DNA of 64,000 nt from Martelella sp. AD-3 (GCF_001578105.1 NZ_CP014275.1:682001-746000); one strand, 5' to 3'; numbered from the stretch's first letter, positions 43,027 through 52,376 are shown. Notes: generated by a model not told the origin, from the letters alone. Made by a program: numbers and translations.

Positions 43027-44424
43027 ATGCAGGCCGACGCGACAGCGCTCGCCGCCGCGATCGGCAAGGGTGATGTTTCGGCGCGGCAGGCGATGGAAGC
43101 ATCGCTTGCGGCCTCTGATGCGTGGGCGCATCTCGGCGCCCTTTGTGGTCGCGACCCTGAAACAGGGCTCGCGGCCGCTGATCGGTTTGACGGTCTTTCA
43201 GCGGACGTAAAGGCGGCGATGACCTTCGGCGGCGTGCCGACGCTTGCCAAGGATCTCGGCGGGCCTTTCTCGGGCCTTGCCGTTACTGCCGGATCGCGCG
43301 CGCTTGTCGGCGGGGATGCCGGCGCCGACAGCGAGATCGCCGCCCGCTTTCGCGACGCCGGGTTCTCTCTTTTCGGGCTGACGACGAGCCCCGAATTCGG
43401 CCTGTCGCTCGCCAGCGAACCGGCAAAGGGCCCGATCTGCCGCAATCCGCTGGATGAAAGCCGCTCGCCCGGCGGTTCATCGGGCGGCGCTGCCGCCGCC
43501 GTCGCCGCCGGCATTGTTTCCATTGCGCATGCGACAGATGCTGGCGGCTCCATCCGCGTGCCCGCCGCCTGCTGCGGCCTCGTCGGCCTGAAACCCTCGC
43601 GCGGCGCGATGCCGGCGGGTCCCGCCTATGGCAATTATCTCGGCGGCATTGCCACCGAACTTGCCGTCTGTCGCTCGGTCCGGGATGCGGACGGTGTCTT
43701 TCGCGCGATCGCCGGCAATGCGCGCGGACCGTTTCCGCCGCCGGCTTTTGCCGACGTGCCCGAGGGCAGTCTGCGCATCGGCGTTCTGACCGAGACCGAT
43801 GTCAGCGCTGATCCGGCGCGCCTTGGCGTGGTCGAAGATGCCGCAAAAGCGCTTGAGGCGAGGGGGCATCGTCTTCGCCCTGTCGGCTGGGCCGAAATCG
43901 AAACGCCGGCAAGGGCCAGCGCTTCCGCCTTTGCCGATATTGCAGCTGCCAACCTTGCCGAGACGACCAGCCGCTTCGGCCTCGACCTTGAGATGGTTGA
44001 ACCGATGACGCGCGCCGTCATTGAACGTGGCCGGGCGATGCGGCCGGAAGGGGTCTGGTCGCTCATCAATGAGATGGCGCTGATCGCCCGCGATCTCTGG
44101 CGGCTGTTCGAAGGTATTGACTGTCTGATCTGCCCGATGCTGACCGATCAGCCGAAGCCGGTGGGCAGTTTTCCGACCGATCATGATGACTGGCCGCTGC
44201 ATTTCGAGAGGATGAGGGCTTTTGCCCCGCTCGCCGCCCTTGCCAACCTTTCCGGTTTTCCGGCAATAACATTGCCATTCGGCGCGGATGGCATCGGCCT
44301 GCCTTTGCCGGTGCAGATGATCGCGCCGATGGGGTCTGAGGCCGTTTTGCTGAAACTTGCTGCGGAACTGGAACGGGAAGCCCGCTGGCAGCACCGCTTT
44401 GCTATTGCAGGAGCTTGCGCATGA
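43027..44424 (+). CDS. Amidase (amidase-signature family)
   Basis: 465 residues from ATG 43027. The Ser-cisSer-Lys catalytic triad is present: Lys75 in LAKDLGG, cis-Ser152 in GGSSGG (149-154) and nucleophile Ser175 in DAGGSIRVPA. No signal peptide, so it acts in the cytoplasm on the imported compound or its deaminated product. It lies inside the importer operon: 9 bp after the receptor and overlapping the ATPase gene by 4 bp. A GatA role is excluded by this context and the absence of gatC and gatB. Substrate unknown. Confidence 0.9.
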   Translation: MQADATALAAAIGKGDVSARQAMEASLAASDAWAHLGALCGRDPETGLAAADRFDGLSADVKAAMTFGGVPTLAKDLGGPFSGLAVTAGSRALVGGDAGADSEIAARFRDAGFSLFGLTTSPEFGLSLASEPAKGPICRNPLDESRSPGGSSGGAAAAVAAGIVSIAHATDAGGSIRVPAACCGLVGLKPSRGAMPAGPAYGNYLGGIATELAVCRSVRDADGVFRAIAGNARGPFPPPAFADVPEGSLRIGVLTETDVSADPARLGVVEDAAKALEARGHRLRPVGWAEIETPARASASAFADIAAANLAETTSRFGLDLEMVEPMTRAVIERGRAMRPEGVWSLINEMALIARDLWRLFEGIDCLICPMLTDQPKPVGSFPTDHDDWPLHFERMRAFAPLAALANLSGFPAITLPFGADGIGLPLPVQMIAPMGSEAVLLKLAAELEREARWQHRFAIAGACA

Positions 44425-45938
44425 GAGAAACCGTGCTCGACATTTCCGGCGTTTCCAAGCGCTTCGGCGACACGCTCGCCAATGACGATATTTCGCTGAC
44501 GCTCGGCAAGGGCGAAGTGGTGGCTCTGCTCGGCGAAAACGGCGCCGGCAAGACGACGCTGATGAGCATTCTCTTCGGCCATTATGTGCCGGATGCCGGT
44601 TCCGTTGCCGTCAATGGGGCGGTGTTAACGCCCGGCAGCCCGCGCGCGGCCATCCGCGCCGGCGTCGGCATGGTGCATCAGCATTTCTCGCTGGCTCCGA
44701 ACCTTACCGTGCTGGAAAACGTGATGACCGGGACGGAGAGCCTGTTTTCCTTCGCCTCCGACACGAAATCCGCCCGCCGCAAGCTTGCCGACATCGCCGG
44801 CCGCTTCGGCCTTGCCGTCAATCCGGATGCCCGCGTCGGCGATCTTTCGGTCGGCGAACAGCAGCGCGTCGAAATTCTGAAGGCGCTTTATAACGACGCC
44901 AGAATTCTCGTACTGGACGAGCCGACGGCGGTGCTGACCGGGCCGGAAGCGGAAAAACTCTTCGCGACGCTGAAGGAGATGGCGGCGCAGGGCCTGTCGC
45001 TGATCTTCATCTCCCATAAGCTGGATGAGGTGATGACGGCGGCCGATCGCGTCGTCGTGCTGCGCGGCGGGCGACAGGTGGCCGAGCGCAAGGCCTCTGA
45101 AACCAGCAAGGCGGAGCTCGCGGAACTGATGGTCGGCCGCAAGGTGGAACGGCCCGTGCGCGAGCCGGCGACCCCCGGTCCGGTCGTCCTCGAAGCCGTT
45201 GGCATAACGGTCCGGGTCGATGGCGTCGACCGGCTGAAGTCCGTCGACTTCATGCTCCATGCCGGCGAGGTGCTCGGTATTATCGGCGTTTCCGGCAATG
45301 GTCAGGCGACGCTGGCGGCACTCCTGAGCGGCACGGCGAAACGGGCGTCGGGCGATCTCGTGCTCTTCGGTCGCGGTGTCGGCGACCTCACCGTGGCCGA
45401 GGCCATATCCGAGGGCATTGGCCGCGTGCCGGAAGACCGCAATGGCGAGGGCGCGATCGGCGAAATGGCGATCTGGGAGAATGCCGTTCTGGAGCGGATT
45501 TCCGATTATGCGAAAAACGGTCTGGTGCAGCGCGGGGCGGCCATTAATTTTGCCAGCCAGATCATCGAGACTTTCGATGTGCGCGGCGGCACGCCGACAA
45601 GCCGCACGCGGCTCTTGTCCGGCGGCAACATGCAGAAGCTCATCCTGGGGCGGAACCTGATCGAGCACCCGAAAATCCTGTTGGCGGCGCAGCCGGCGCG
45701 CGGGCTGGACGAGGGCGCGGTTGCCGCCGTGCATGAGCGCATTCTGGAGGCGCGGCGGGCAGGAACGGCGGTGCTGCTGATTTCCGAAGATCTCGACGAG
45801 GTGATGGCGCTTGCCGATCGCATCCAGGCAATCGTCGGCGGCAGGCTGTCGCCGCCGGTAGCCGCCGAAGAGGCCAATACGCAGATGCTCGGCCTGATGA
45901 TGGCCGGTGAATGGATGGAGAACGCCGATGCGGTTTGA
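44421..45938 (+). CDS. BMP-type ABC transporter ATPase (two nucleotide-binding domains)
   Basis: 505 residues with tandem ABC domains of the YufO type. First domain: Walker A GENGAGKTT (about 39-47), VHQHFSLAPNLT, signature LSVGEQQRVEIL and Walker B ILVLDEPTAVLT. Second domain: Walker A degenerated to GVSGNGQAT (about 288-296, no Lys), then LSGGNMQKLILGRNL, with the usual Walker B Asp-Glu replaced (ILLAAQPARGLD). One active and one degenerate site is normal for this family. The start overlaps the amidase stop by 4 bp. Confidence 0.92.
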   Translation: MRETVLDISGVSKRFGDTLANDDISLTLGKGEVVALLGENGAGKTTLMSILFGHYVPDAGSVAVNGAVLTPGSPRAAIRAGVGMVHQHFSLAPNLTVLENVMTGTESLFSFASDTKSARRKLADIAGRFGLAVNPDARVGDLSVGEQQRVEILKALYNDARILVLDEPTAVLTGPEAEKLFATLKEMAAQGLSLIFISHKLDEVMTAADRVVVLRGGRQVAERKASETSKAELAELMVGRKVERPVREPATPGPVVLEAVGITVRVDGVDRLKSVDFMLHAGEVLGIIGVSGNGQATLAALLSGTAKRASGDLVLFGRGVGDLTVAEAISEGIGRVPEDRNGEGAIGEMAIWENAVLERISDYAKNGLVQRGAAINFASQIIETFDVRGGTPTSRTRLLSGGNMQKLILGRNLIEHPKILLAAQPARGLDEGAVAAVHERILEARRAGTAVLLISEDLDEVMALADRIQAIVGGRLSPPVAAEEANTQMLGLMMAGEWMENADAV

Positions 45939-46977
45939 ACGGCGCGAACACCGCCCGGCCGCGCTCGTCATCGCAACGCCGTTGATCGCGGTTGCGGCGG
46001 CGCTGGCGCTTGCGGGCATCCTGATCGCGCTTGCCGGCGCGCCGGTGCCGGAAGCCTACTGGAAGATCCTCGTCGGCGCCTTCGGCTCGAAACTTTCGAT
46101 CACCGAGACCCTGACGCGGGCGACGCCGCTGATCCTCACCGGCCTTGCCGCAGCCGTCGCCTTCCGCGCCAGGCTGTGGAACATCGGCGGGGAGGGGCAG
46201 TTTTATCTGGGCGCGATCGCGACCGCCGCAGTCGGTGCGCATCTGACGGCGGGCCTGCCAGGTTTCGTGCAGATGCCGATCCTGATGGCGTCAGGCGCTG
46301 TCGCGGGCATGATCCTGCTTCTGGTGCCGCTCTGGCTGAGGCTTCGGTTTTCGGTCGATGAAGTGGTGACGACGCTTCTGCTGAACTTCGTCGCCATCCT
46401 CTTCGTTTCCATGCTGATCGACACGGTGCTGAAGGATCCGATGGCCTTCGGCTGGCCGCAATCGGAAGCCGTCGAGCGGGCCGCGCGCCTGCCGAAGCTG
46501 GTTGACCGCTCGCGGCTGCATATCGGTCTTCTCGTCGCCATCGCCTTTGCCTTCATCGTCCATTTCATCCAGTCGCGGACGACGTTTGGCATGCGCTCCC
46601 GCGCGGCCGGGCTCAACCCCAGGGGCGCCATCTTTGCCGGCGTGCCGCTCGGGCGCACGCTGGTGCTGGTGGCCATGCTGTCCGGCGGGCTTGCGGGCCT
46701 TGCCGGCAGTATCGAGGTGCTGGGCGTCAAGGGCTATGTCACGACCGACCTTTCGCCAGGCTACGGCTATTCCGGCATCGTAGTGGCGATGCTCGCCAAT
46801 CTCCATCCCATCGGCGTGGTGCTGGCCGCGCTCTTTACCGCCGTCATGTTCGTCGGCGCGGATGGCATGAGCCGTTCGCTCGGCATCCCGACCTATATCG
46901 CCGACGTCACCGTGGCACTGTCGCTGATCTCCATGCTGGTCGCCGTCTTCTTCACGCAGTACAGGGTGCGCCGATGA
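45928..46977 (+). CDS. BMP-type ABC transporter permease 1 (YufP-like)
   Basis: 349-residue inner-membrane permease of the BPD_transp_2 type. ATG 45928 overlaps the ATPase by 11 bp; an in-frame ATG at 45907 is possible. Landmarks: NIGGEGQFYLGAI (about 90-102), VDEVVTTLLLNFVAILFV, GMRSRAAGLNPRGAIFAGVPLGR and SPGYGYSGIVVAMLANLHPIGVV. Pairs with the next gene. Confidence 0.91.
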   Translation: MRFERREHRPAALVIATPLIAVAAALALAGILIALAGAPVPEAYWKILVGAFGSKLSITETLTRATPLILTGLAAAVAFRARLWNIGGEGQFYLGAIATAAVGAHLTAGLPGFVQMPILMASGAVAGMILLLVPLWLRLRFSVDEVVTTLLLNFVAILFVSMLIDTVLKDPMAFGWPQSEAVERAARLPKLVDRSRLHIGLLVAIAFAFIVHFIQSRTTFGMRSRAAGLNPRGAIFAGVPLGRTLVLVAMLSGGLAGLAGSIEVLGVKGYVTTDLSPGYGYSGIVVAMLANLHPIGVVLAALFTAVMFVGADGMSRSLGIPTYIADVTVALSLISMLVAVFFTQYRVRR

Positions 46978-47918
46978 ACGCGATTGTCGATATCCTTGCC
47001 TCCGCCGGACTCTGGGCCGCCGTGCTGCGGATCGCGACGCCGCTGATCCTCGGCACGCTCGGCGCGCTGTTGTCGGAACGCTCCGGCGTGCTGAACCTCG
47101 GCATCGAGGGCATCATGACCTTCGGCGCGATGATCGGCTGGCTTGCCGTGTTCAATGGCGCGGATCTGTGGACCGGGCTTCTGGTGGCGGCCCTTGGCGG
47201 CGCGGTCTTTGGCGCGCTGCATGCCGTGCTCACCGTCACGCTCGGGCTGTCGCAGCATGTTTCGGGCCTCGGGGTAACGCTGTTTGCCTCAAGCTTTGCC
47301 TATTACGTCTTCCGGCTGATGGTGCCGGTTTCCGGCTCGCCGCCCACGATCGAGCCGTTTCAGCCGGTCAGTATTCCGGGCCTTTCCGATCTGCCCTTCA
47401 TCGGCCCCGCCTTCCTCACCCAGACCGCGCCGACCTATCTTGCCATCGCGCTGGCGATCCTGCTGGCCTATGTGCTGGCCAAAACCCCGCTTGGCCTTGC
47501 CGTGCGCATGGCCGGCGAAAATCCGCATGCGGCGGAGGCGCAGGGCGTCAATCCTATGGTGATGCGCTATGGCGCGGTGATCGTCGGCAGCGCGCTGATG
47601 GGCGTGGGCGGCGCGTTCCTGACGCTTTCGGCCTTCAACTCCTTTTTCCCGACCATGGTGCAGGGGCGCGGCTGGATCTGCATCGCGCTCGTCGTCTTTG
47701 CCTCCTGGCGTCCGGAGCGGGCGCTGTTCGGGGCGCTGCTCTTTGCCTTTTTCGACGGCTTCCAGCTGCGCCTGCAGACCGCGCTCGATGGCGCGGTGCC
47801 CTACCAGATATTCCTGATGATCCCGTATATTCTCTCCATCGCCGCCCTTGCCGTGATGGCGCGCCGCGCCCGCGTGCCGCAGGCGCTGATGCAGCCTTAT
47901 CGACGCGGGGAAAGATGA
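46974..47918 (+). CDS. BMP-type ABC transporter permease 2 (YufQ-like)
   Basis: 314-residue permease, overlapping permease 1 by 4 bp. Features: GALLSERSGVLNLGIEGIMTFGA, LGLSQHVSGLGVTLFASSFAYYVF, VRMAGENPHAAEAQGVNPMVMRYGAVIVGSALMGVGGA and GWICIALVVFASWRPERALFGALLFAF. Completes the importer. A composite repeat and the deaminase gene follow. Confidence 0.91.
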   Translation: MNAIVDILASAGLWAAVLRIATPLILGTLGALLSERSGVLNLGIEGIMTFGAMIGWLAVFNGADLWTGLLVAALGGAVFGALHAVLTVTLGLSQHVSGLGVTLFASSFAYYVFRLMVPVSGSPPTIEPFQPVSIPGLSDLPFIGPAFLTQTAPTYLAIALAILLAYVLAKTPLGLAVRMAGENPHAAEAQGVNPMVMRYGAVIVGSALMGVGGAFLTLSAFNSFFPTMVQGRGWICIALVVFASWRPERALFGALLFAFFDGFQLRLQTALDGAVPYQIFLMIPYILSIAALAVMARRARVPQALMQPYRRGER

Positions 47919-47936
47919 GGGGATACGACAATCAAT

Positions 47937-48072
47937 CTCTCCCCTTGAGGGAGAGATGCCCCGACAGGGGCAGAGAGGGGTGAAGCCTCTCGCCATGTTC
48001 AGCGTATGCGGCTTTTGCCCGATACCCCCCTCTGCCGCTTTCGCGGCATCTCCCCCTCAAGGGGGGAGATCG
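47937..48072. repeat. Palindromic intergenic repeat, copy 3 (inverted pair)
   Basis: AATCTCTCCCCTTGAGGGAG, then AGATGCCCCGACAGGGGC and AGAGAGGGGTGAAG form the left unit; the right unit, inverted, ends CGGCATCTCCCCCTCAAGGG. Fills the gap between the importer operon and the deaminase gene (47919-48136). The inner hairpin CCCCGACAGGGG in the left unit differs from the TCGCGAAAGCGA of copies 1 and 2. Confidence 0.87.
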
Positions 48073-48136
48073 ATCGCGGCAAGGGGTCGAGACAACAGAC
48101 CGGCCGGTTTTCCGGCATTACCTAAAGGCCAAGACC

Positions 48137-49432
48137 ATGTTCGATCTCATCATCAAAAACGCCAACCTTCCCGATGGCCGCAGGGGCATGGATATCGGCA
48201 TTGCCGGCGGCAGGATCGCAGCCATTGAAGCCAATCTCGCGGCCGAGCCGGGCGCGGTCATCGACGCGACCAATCGTCTGGTCTCGCCGCCTTTCGTCGA
48301 CCCGCATTTCCACATGGACGCGACGCTGTCGCTCGGCCTGCCGCGCATGAATGTCTCCGGCACGCTGCTGGAGGGCATAGCGCTCTGGGGCGAATTACGG
48401 CCGACACTGACGAAGGACGCGCTTGTCGAGCGTGCGCTTGCCTATTGCGACCTCGCCGTCAGCCAGGGCCTTCTACATATACGCACCCATGTCGATACGT
48501 CTGATCCGAAACTGGTGACCGTTGAGGCGATGCTGGAGGTCAAGGGGAAGGTCGCGCCCTATATCGACCTTCAGCTCGTCGCCTTCCCGCAGGATGGCTA
48601 CTATCGCGCGGAAGACGGCGTCAAATCGCTGGAACGGGCGCTGGATATGGGCGTCGATGTCGTTGGCGGCATTCCGCATTTCGAACGCACCATGGCCGAC
48701 GGCGCGAAATCGGTTGAGGCGCTCTGCCGGATTGCCGCCGAGCGCGGCCTGCCGGTCGACATGCATTGCGATGAGACCGACGACCCGCTGTCGCGCCACA
48801 TCGAGACGCTTGCCGCCGAGACGGTGCGCTTCGGCCTTCAGGGCCGGGTGGCGGGTTCGCATCTGACTTCGATGCATTCGATGGACAATTACTATGTCTC
48901 CAAGCTGATCCCGTTGATGGCGGAGGCGGAAATCAACGCCATTCCCAACCCGCTGATCAACATCATGCTCCAGGGCCGTCACGACACGTTTCCGAAGCGG
49001 CGCGGCATGACGCGGGTGCGCGAGCTGCTGGCCGCCGGCATCAATGTCGCCTTCGGTCATGACTGCGTGATGGACCCCTGGTATTCCATGGGTTCCGGCG
49101 ACATGCTGGAGGTCGCGCATATGGCGGTTCATGTGGCGCAGATGTCCGGCGTCGACGACAAGCGGGCGATCTATGACTGCATCACGGTCAATTCGGCGAA
49201 GGCGCTGGGGCTTGAGAACTATGGTCTTGAGACCGGCAACCCGGCGAACCTCGTCATCCTTCAGGCCGAGGACGTGGTGGAGGCGCTGCGTCTGAAACCG
49301 ACGCGGCTTGCCGTGCTGCGCGCGGGCCGGGTGATCGCGAAGACCGCGCCGAAACTTGCCAGCCTGTCGCTGCCGGGCCGCTCGCCGGAACTCGAGCCCG
49401 GCATCAACCCGACGGGGCGGCCAGCTTTTTGA
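48137..49432 (+). CDS. CodA-like cytosine/isoguanine-type deaminase
   Basis: 431-residue amidohydrolase. The metal-site residues align with E. coli CodA at a constant offset of 4: H57 and H59 (DPHFH), H210 (DMHCDE), E213, H242 and D309 (GHDC); the ring-recognition Gln is Q152 (FPQDG). It should therefore deaminate or hydrolyse a nucleobase-like ring. It lies after the BMP-type importer with only a repeat between and no promoter seen, so it probably uses the imported compound. Exact substrate (cytosine, isoguanine, creatinine or other) is unproved. Confidence 0.88.
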   Translation: MFDLIIKNANLPDGRRGMDIGIAGGRIAAIEANLAAEPGAVIDATNRLVSPPFVDPHFHMDATLSLGLPRMNVSGTLLEGIALWGELRPTLTKDALVERALAYCDLAVSQGLLHIRTHVDTSDPKLVTVEAMLEVKGKVAPYIDLQLVAFPQDGYYRAEDGVKSLERALDMGVDVVGGIPHFERTMADGAKSVEALCRIAAERGLPVDMHCDETDDPLSRHIETLAAETVRFGLQGRVAGSHLTSMHSMDNYYVSKLIPLMAEAEINAIPNPLINIMLQGRHDTFPKRRGMTRVRELLAAGINVAFGHDCVMDPWYSMGSGDMLEVAHMAVHVAQMSGVDDKRAIYDCITVNSAKALGLENYGLETGNPANLVILQAEDVVEALRLKPTRLAVLRAGRVIAKTAPKLASLSLPGRSPELEPGINPTGRPAF

Positions 49433-49525
49433 TGATCTGAACAAATGGCCGGCGAAACCGTTTCGCCGGAGGCACGTCATTTCGGACGGGACAATCAATT
49501 TCGCAAAACCGGAAAGGAAAAGCCT

Positions 49526-50584
49526 ATGCAGTACCGCACACTCGGCCGCTCGGGCCTGAAAGTCTCCGCGCTCACGCTCGGCACCATGACCTTCGGCGGC
49601 AAGGCTGCCTTCTCCAAGACCGGCAATACCGATCTTCAAGGGGCGAAGCGCCAGATCGACATGTGTGTCGATGCCGGCGTCAACATGATCGATACGGCTG
49701 ACGTCTATTCCGCCGGCGTTTCGGAGGAAATCGTCGGCGAGGCGATCGCCGACAAGCGCGACCGCCTGCTGCTCGCCACCAAGGCGCGCTTCCCCGCTTT
49801 CGAGCAGGGGCCGAACGATCGCGGCCTCTCGCGCCATCATCTGGTGCGCGCCTGCGAGGCCAGTCTGAAGCGGTTGAAGACCGACCATATCGACATGTAC
49901 TGGCTGCACCAGTGGGACGGGCAGACGCCGCTGGAGGAAACGCTCGCAGCCCTCGACGATCTCGTCCGGGCCGGCAAGATCCGCTATGTCGGCGTGTCCA
50001 ATTTCTCCGGATGGCACCTGATGAAGACGCTGGGCATTGCCGAGAAGAAAGGGCTCGTGCGGCCCGTGGCGCAGCAGATCCATTATACGCTTCAGGCGCG
50101 TGAGGCCGAATATGAACTGATGCCGATCGCGCTCGATCAGGAGATCGGCATCGTCGTCTGGTCGCCGCTCGCCGGCGGGCTTCTCTCCGGCAAATACCGC
50201 CGCAACCAGCCGGAGCCCGAGGGCACGCGCCGCGCCGCCGAATGGAACGAGCCGCCGGTCCGCGATATCGAAGCGCTCTATGACATCGTCGAGGTGCTGA
50301 TCGACATCGCCTCCGCCAGGGGCGCGACGCCGGCGCAGGTGGCGCTTGCCTGGCTTCTGGCGCGTCCGGGCATTGCTTCCCTCATCGTCGGCGCGCGCAC
50401 CGATGCGCAACTCGCCGACAATCTCGGCGCGGCCGAACTGACGCTGGGCGAGGAGGAAATATCGCGACTTGAGGCCGTCAGCCGGCCGCCGCTTGTCTAT
50501 CCCTACTGGCACCAGGCATGGACGGCCTCCGACCGGTTGTCGAAGGCCGATCTGGCGCTGATCGCGCCGTTTCTGGAGGACTGA
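49526..50584 (+). CDS. Aldo/keto reductase
   Basis: 352 residues from ATG 49526 (GGAAAGGA upstream), starting MQYRTLGRSGLKVSALTLG. Tetrad: Asp in MIDTADVYS, Tyr in the same motif, Lys in LLATKARFP, His in MYWLHQWD. Segments VGVSNFSGWHLMK and IVGARTDAQLADNL are typical of the AKR12/13-like subset. It is the last forward gene before a convergent second aldo/keto reductase that is about half identical in pattern; the 3' ends are 4 bp apart. Confidence 0.91.
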   Translation: MQYRTLGRSGLKVSALTLGTMTFGGKAAFSKTGNTDLQGAKRQIDMCVDAGVNMIDTADVYSAGVSEEIVGEAIADKRDRLLLATKARFPAFEQGPNDRGLSRHHLVRACEASLKRLKTDHIDMYWLHQWDGQTPLEETLAALDDLVRAGKIRYVGVSNFSGWHLMKTLGIAEKKGLVRPVAQQIHYTLQAREAEYELMPIALDQEIGIVVWSPLAGGLLSGKYRRNQPEPEGTRRAAEWNEPPVRDIEALYDIVEVLIDIASARGATPAQVALAWLLARPGIASLIVGARTDAQLADNLGAAELTLGEEEISRLEAVSRPPLVYPYWHQAWTASDRLSKADLALIAPFLED

Positions 50585-50587
50585 GGC

Positions 50588-51619
50588 TCAGCGCCCGCCC
50601 TCGATCTTGCGGAAGCGCTGGGCGACGCCGGCCGGGCCGTAGGGGTAGTCCGGCATGGTCTGGGTGCTGACCTCGGTGAGCCGGCCGATCTCCGCTTCCG
50701 AAAGCTTCAGGTCTGCCGCGCCGAGATTGTCGGCAAGCTGGGCCTCCGTGCGTGCGCCCAGAATGACGGAGGTGACCGCCGGTTGGGCGGCAAGCCAGGC
50801 GAGCGCCACCTGCGCCATGCTGGCGTTGTGGGCTCCAGCGATGTCCTCCAGCGCGCCGAGCACCTCCCAGGTCACGGATTTGGCATTGTGCTTGTCGTAG
50901 GCCTCCATGCCGCGCTCGGGGTTCTCGCCAAGCCTTGTGGCGCCGGTCGGCATCTGGTCGCGCTTGTACTTGCCGGAAAGCCAGCCGCCGGCGAGCGGCG
51001 ACCAGGGCAGGAGCCCCATGCCCGCATCCTCGCAGGCCGGCACGATCTCGTGCTCGATGCCGCGCGCCAGAAGATTGTATTGCGGCTGCAGCGTTACCGG
51101 CGCCGCAAAACCGCTCGACCTGGCGATCCAGACGGCCTTGGTGAGCTGCCAGCCGATGAAGTTGGAAAAGCCGTAGTAAGCGATCTTTCCGCTCGAAATG
51201 GCGTCATCGAGAAACCGCAGGGACTCTTCCAGCGGCGTCAGCGCGTCAAAGGCGTGAAGCTGGTAAAGGTCGATCTGCTCGACGCCGAGACGCGCCAGCG
51301 AGGCATCGAGCGCCTCGGCCAGGTTCTTGCGCGAAAGGCCGATCCGGTTCGGACCGTCGCCCATCGGAAAGCGCGCCTTGGTCGCGACCACCAGTTCCCT
51401 GGTGATCCCCGGCTTCTGCTTCAGCCAGCGGCCGACGATTTCCTCCGAGAGGCCGGTCGAATAGACATTGGCCGTATCGATGAAATTGCCGCCGGCCTCC
51501 ACATAGGCATCCATCAGGCGGAAGGACGTCGCCTCGTCGGCCTCGTCACCGAAGGTCATGGTTCCGAGGCAGAGATTGGTGACGACGGCGCCGCTGTTCC
51601 CAAGTCTGCGATATTCCAT
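50588..51619 (-). CDS. Aldo/keto reductase
   Basis: 343 residues, MEYRRLGNSGAVVTNLCLG at the N-terminus. Tetrad: Asp in FIDTANVYS, Tyr, Lys in VVATKARFP, His in LYQLHAFD. Resembles the convergent neighbour (49526-50584) in the motifs ATKARFP, GLSRxxL and ILGARTEAQLADNLG, so the pair may stem from an inverted duplication. It ends the leftward ROK - Gfo/Idh - ThuA - AKR cluster, 50 bp after the ThuA-like gene. Confidence 0.91.
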   Translation of the reverse strand: MEYRRLGNSGAVVTNLCLGTMTFGDEADEATSFRLMDAYVEAGGNFIDTANVYSTGLSEEIVGRWLKQKPGITRELVVATKARFPMGDGPNRIGLSRKNLAEALDASLARLGVEQIDLYQLHAFDALTPLEESLRFLDDAISSGKIAYYGFSNFIGWQLTKAVWIARSSGFAAPVTLQPQYNLLARGIEHEIVPACEDAGMGLLPWSPLAGGWLSGKYKRDQMPTGATRLGENPERGMEAYDKHNAKSVTWEVLGALEDIAGAHNASMAQVALAWLAAQPAVTSVILGARTEAQLADNLGAADLKLSEAEIGRLTEVSTQTMPDYPYGPAGVAQRFRKIEGGR

Positions 51620-51669
51620 GATTTTCTCCTGTTAATTCGGCGCAGACTATTCTGCGCATGATTGCTCGA

Positions 51670-52311
51670 TCAGCGCGCCGCCCAGTTGGCACCGCGGCGG
51701 AAGATGGTGGCCATCTCCGGAACCTCAAACTCGCTCGCCACATGGCCGAGCGAGGAATAGAAAACCCGTCCCTTGCCGTGGCGGCGCTTCCACACCACGG
51801 GCATGACCACGCCGTCGATCCATTCGGCATGGTCGCCGGCAAAAGTGGTGGTCGCCAGCACCTCGTTGGACGGGTCGACATGCATGTAATACTGTTCTGA
51901 AGTGTAGGAGAAATCCGAGATGCCTTCCATGATCGGATCGTCCGGTTTCGTGACATTCACCCGGTAGTCGATGATGTTGCCGGGGTGGGCGACCCATTGC
52001 CCGCCGATGATGAACTGGTAGTCGACCGAATCGCGAAAGGCGTCACCCGCCCCGCCGTGATAGCCGGCAATGCCGACGCCGCTCTCGACGGCCGCCGAAA
52101 GGTTCTTCACCTCCTCCTTCTCGATCTTCGACATGGTCACGATCGGCACGATCAGGCTCAAATCCTTGATCTGCGGGTCGGCGAAGGCCTCGGTGGAATG
52201 CTCCACATAGACCTTGAAACCGTCCTCCTGCAGCATGTCGCGGATGATATGGGCGCATTCCTCCGGCTCGTGGCCGCTCCAGCCGCCCCAGACGATGAGT
52301 GCTTCGCGCAT
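51670..52311 (-). CDS. ThuA-like domain protein
   Basis: 213-residue cytoplasmic protein of the ThuA (trehalose utilisation) family with a class I glutamine-amidotransferase-like fold. Landmarks: ALIVWGGWSGHEPEECAHI at the start, GVGIAGYHGGAGDAF (about 78-92, with the conserved His), YHMHVDPSNEVLATT-like stretch YYMHVDPSN and VFYSSLGHVASEF. In rhizobia ThuA and ThuB (a Gfo/Idh protein) turn imported disaccharides into 3-keto forms. The same gene pair here, beside a sugar importer, points to a similar task with an unknown sugar. Confidence 0.88.
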   Translation of the reverse strand: MREALIVWGGWSGHEPEECAHIIRDMLQEDGFKVYVEHSTEAFADPQIKDLSLIVPIVTMSKIEKEEVKNLSAAVESGVGIAGYHGGAGDAFRDSVDYQFIIGGQWVAHPGNIIDYRVNVTKPDDPIMEGISDFSYTSEQYYMHVDPSNEVLATTTFAGDHAEWIDGVVMPVVWKRRHGKGRVFYSSLGHVASEFEVPEMATIFRRGANWAAR

Positions 52312-52376
52312 GTTTGTTCTCCTCTTGGCTTCAGCCGGCGCCGCGCCGGCCGGTTTGAATTTCTGTCGCCTTCGGC

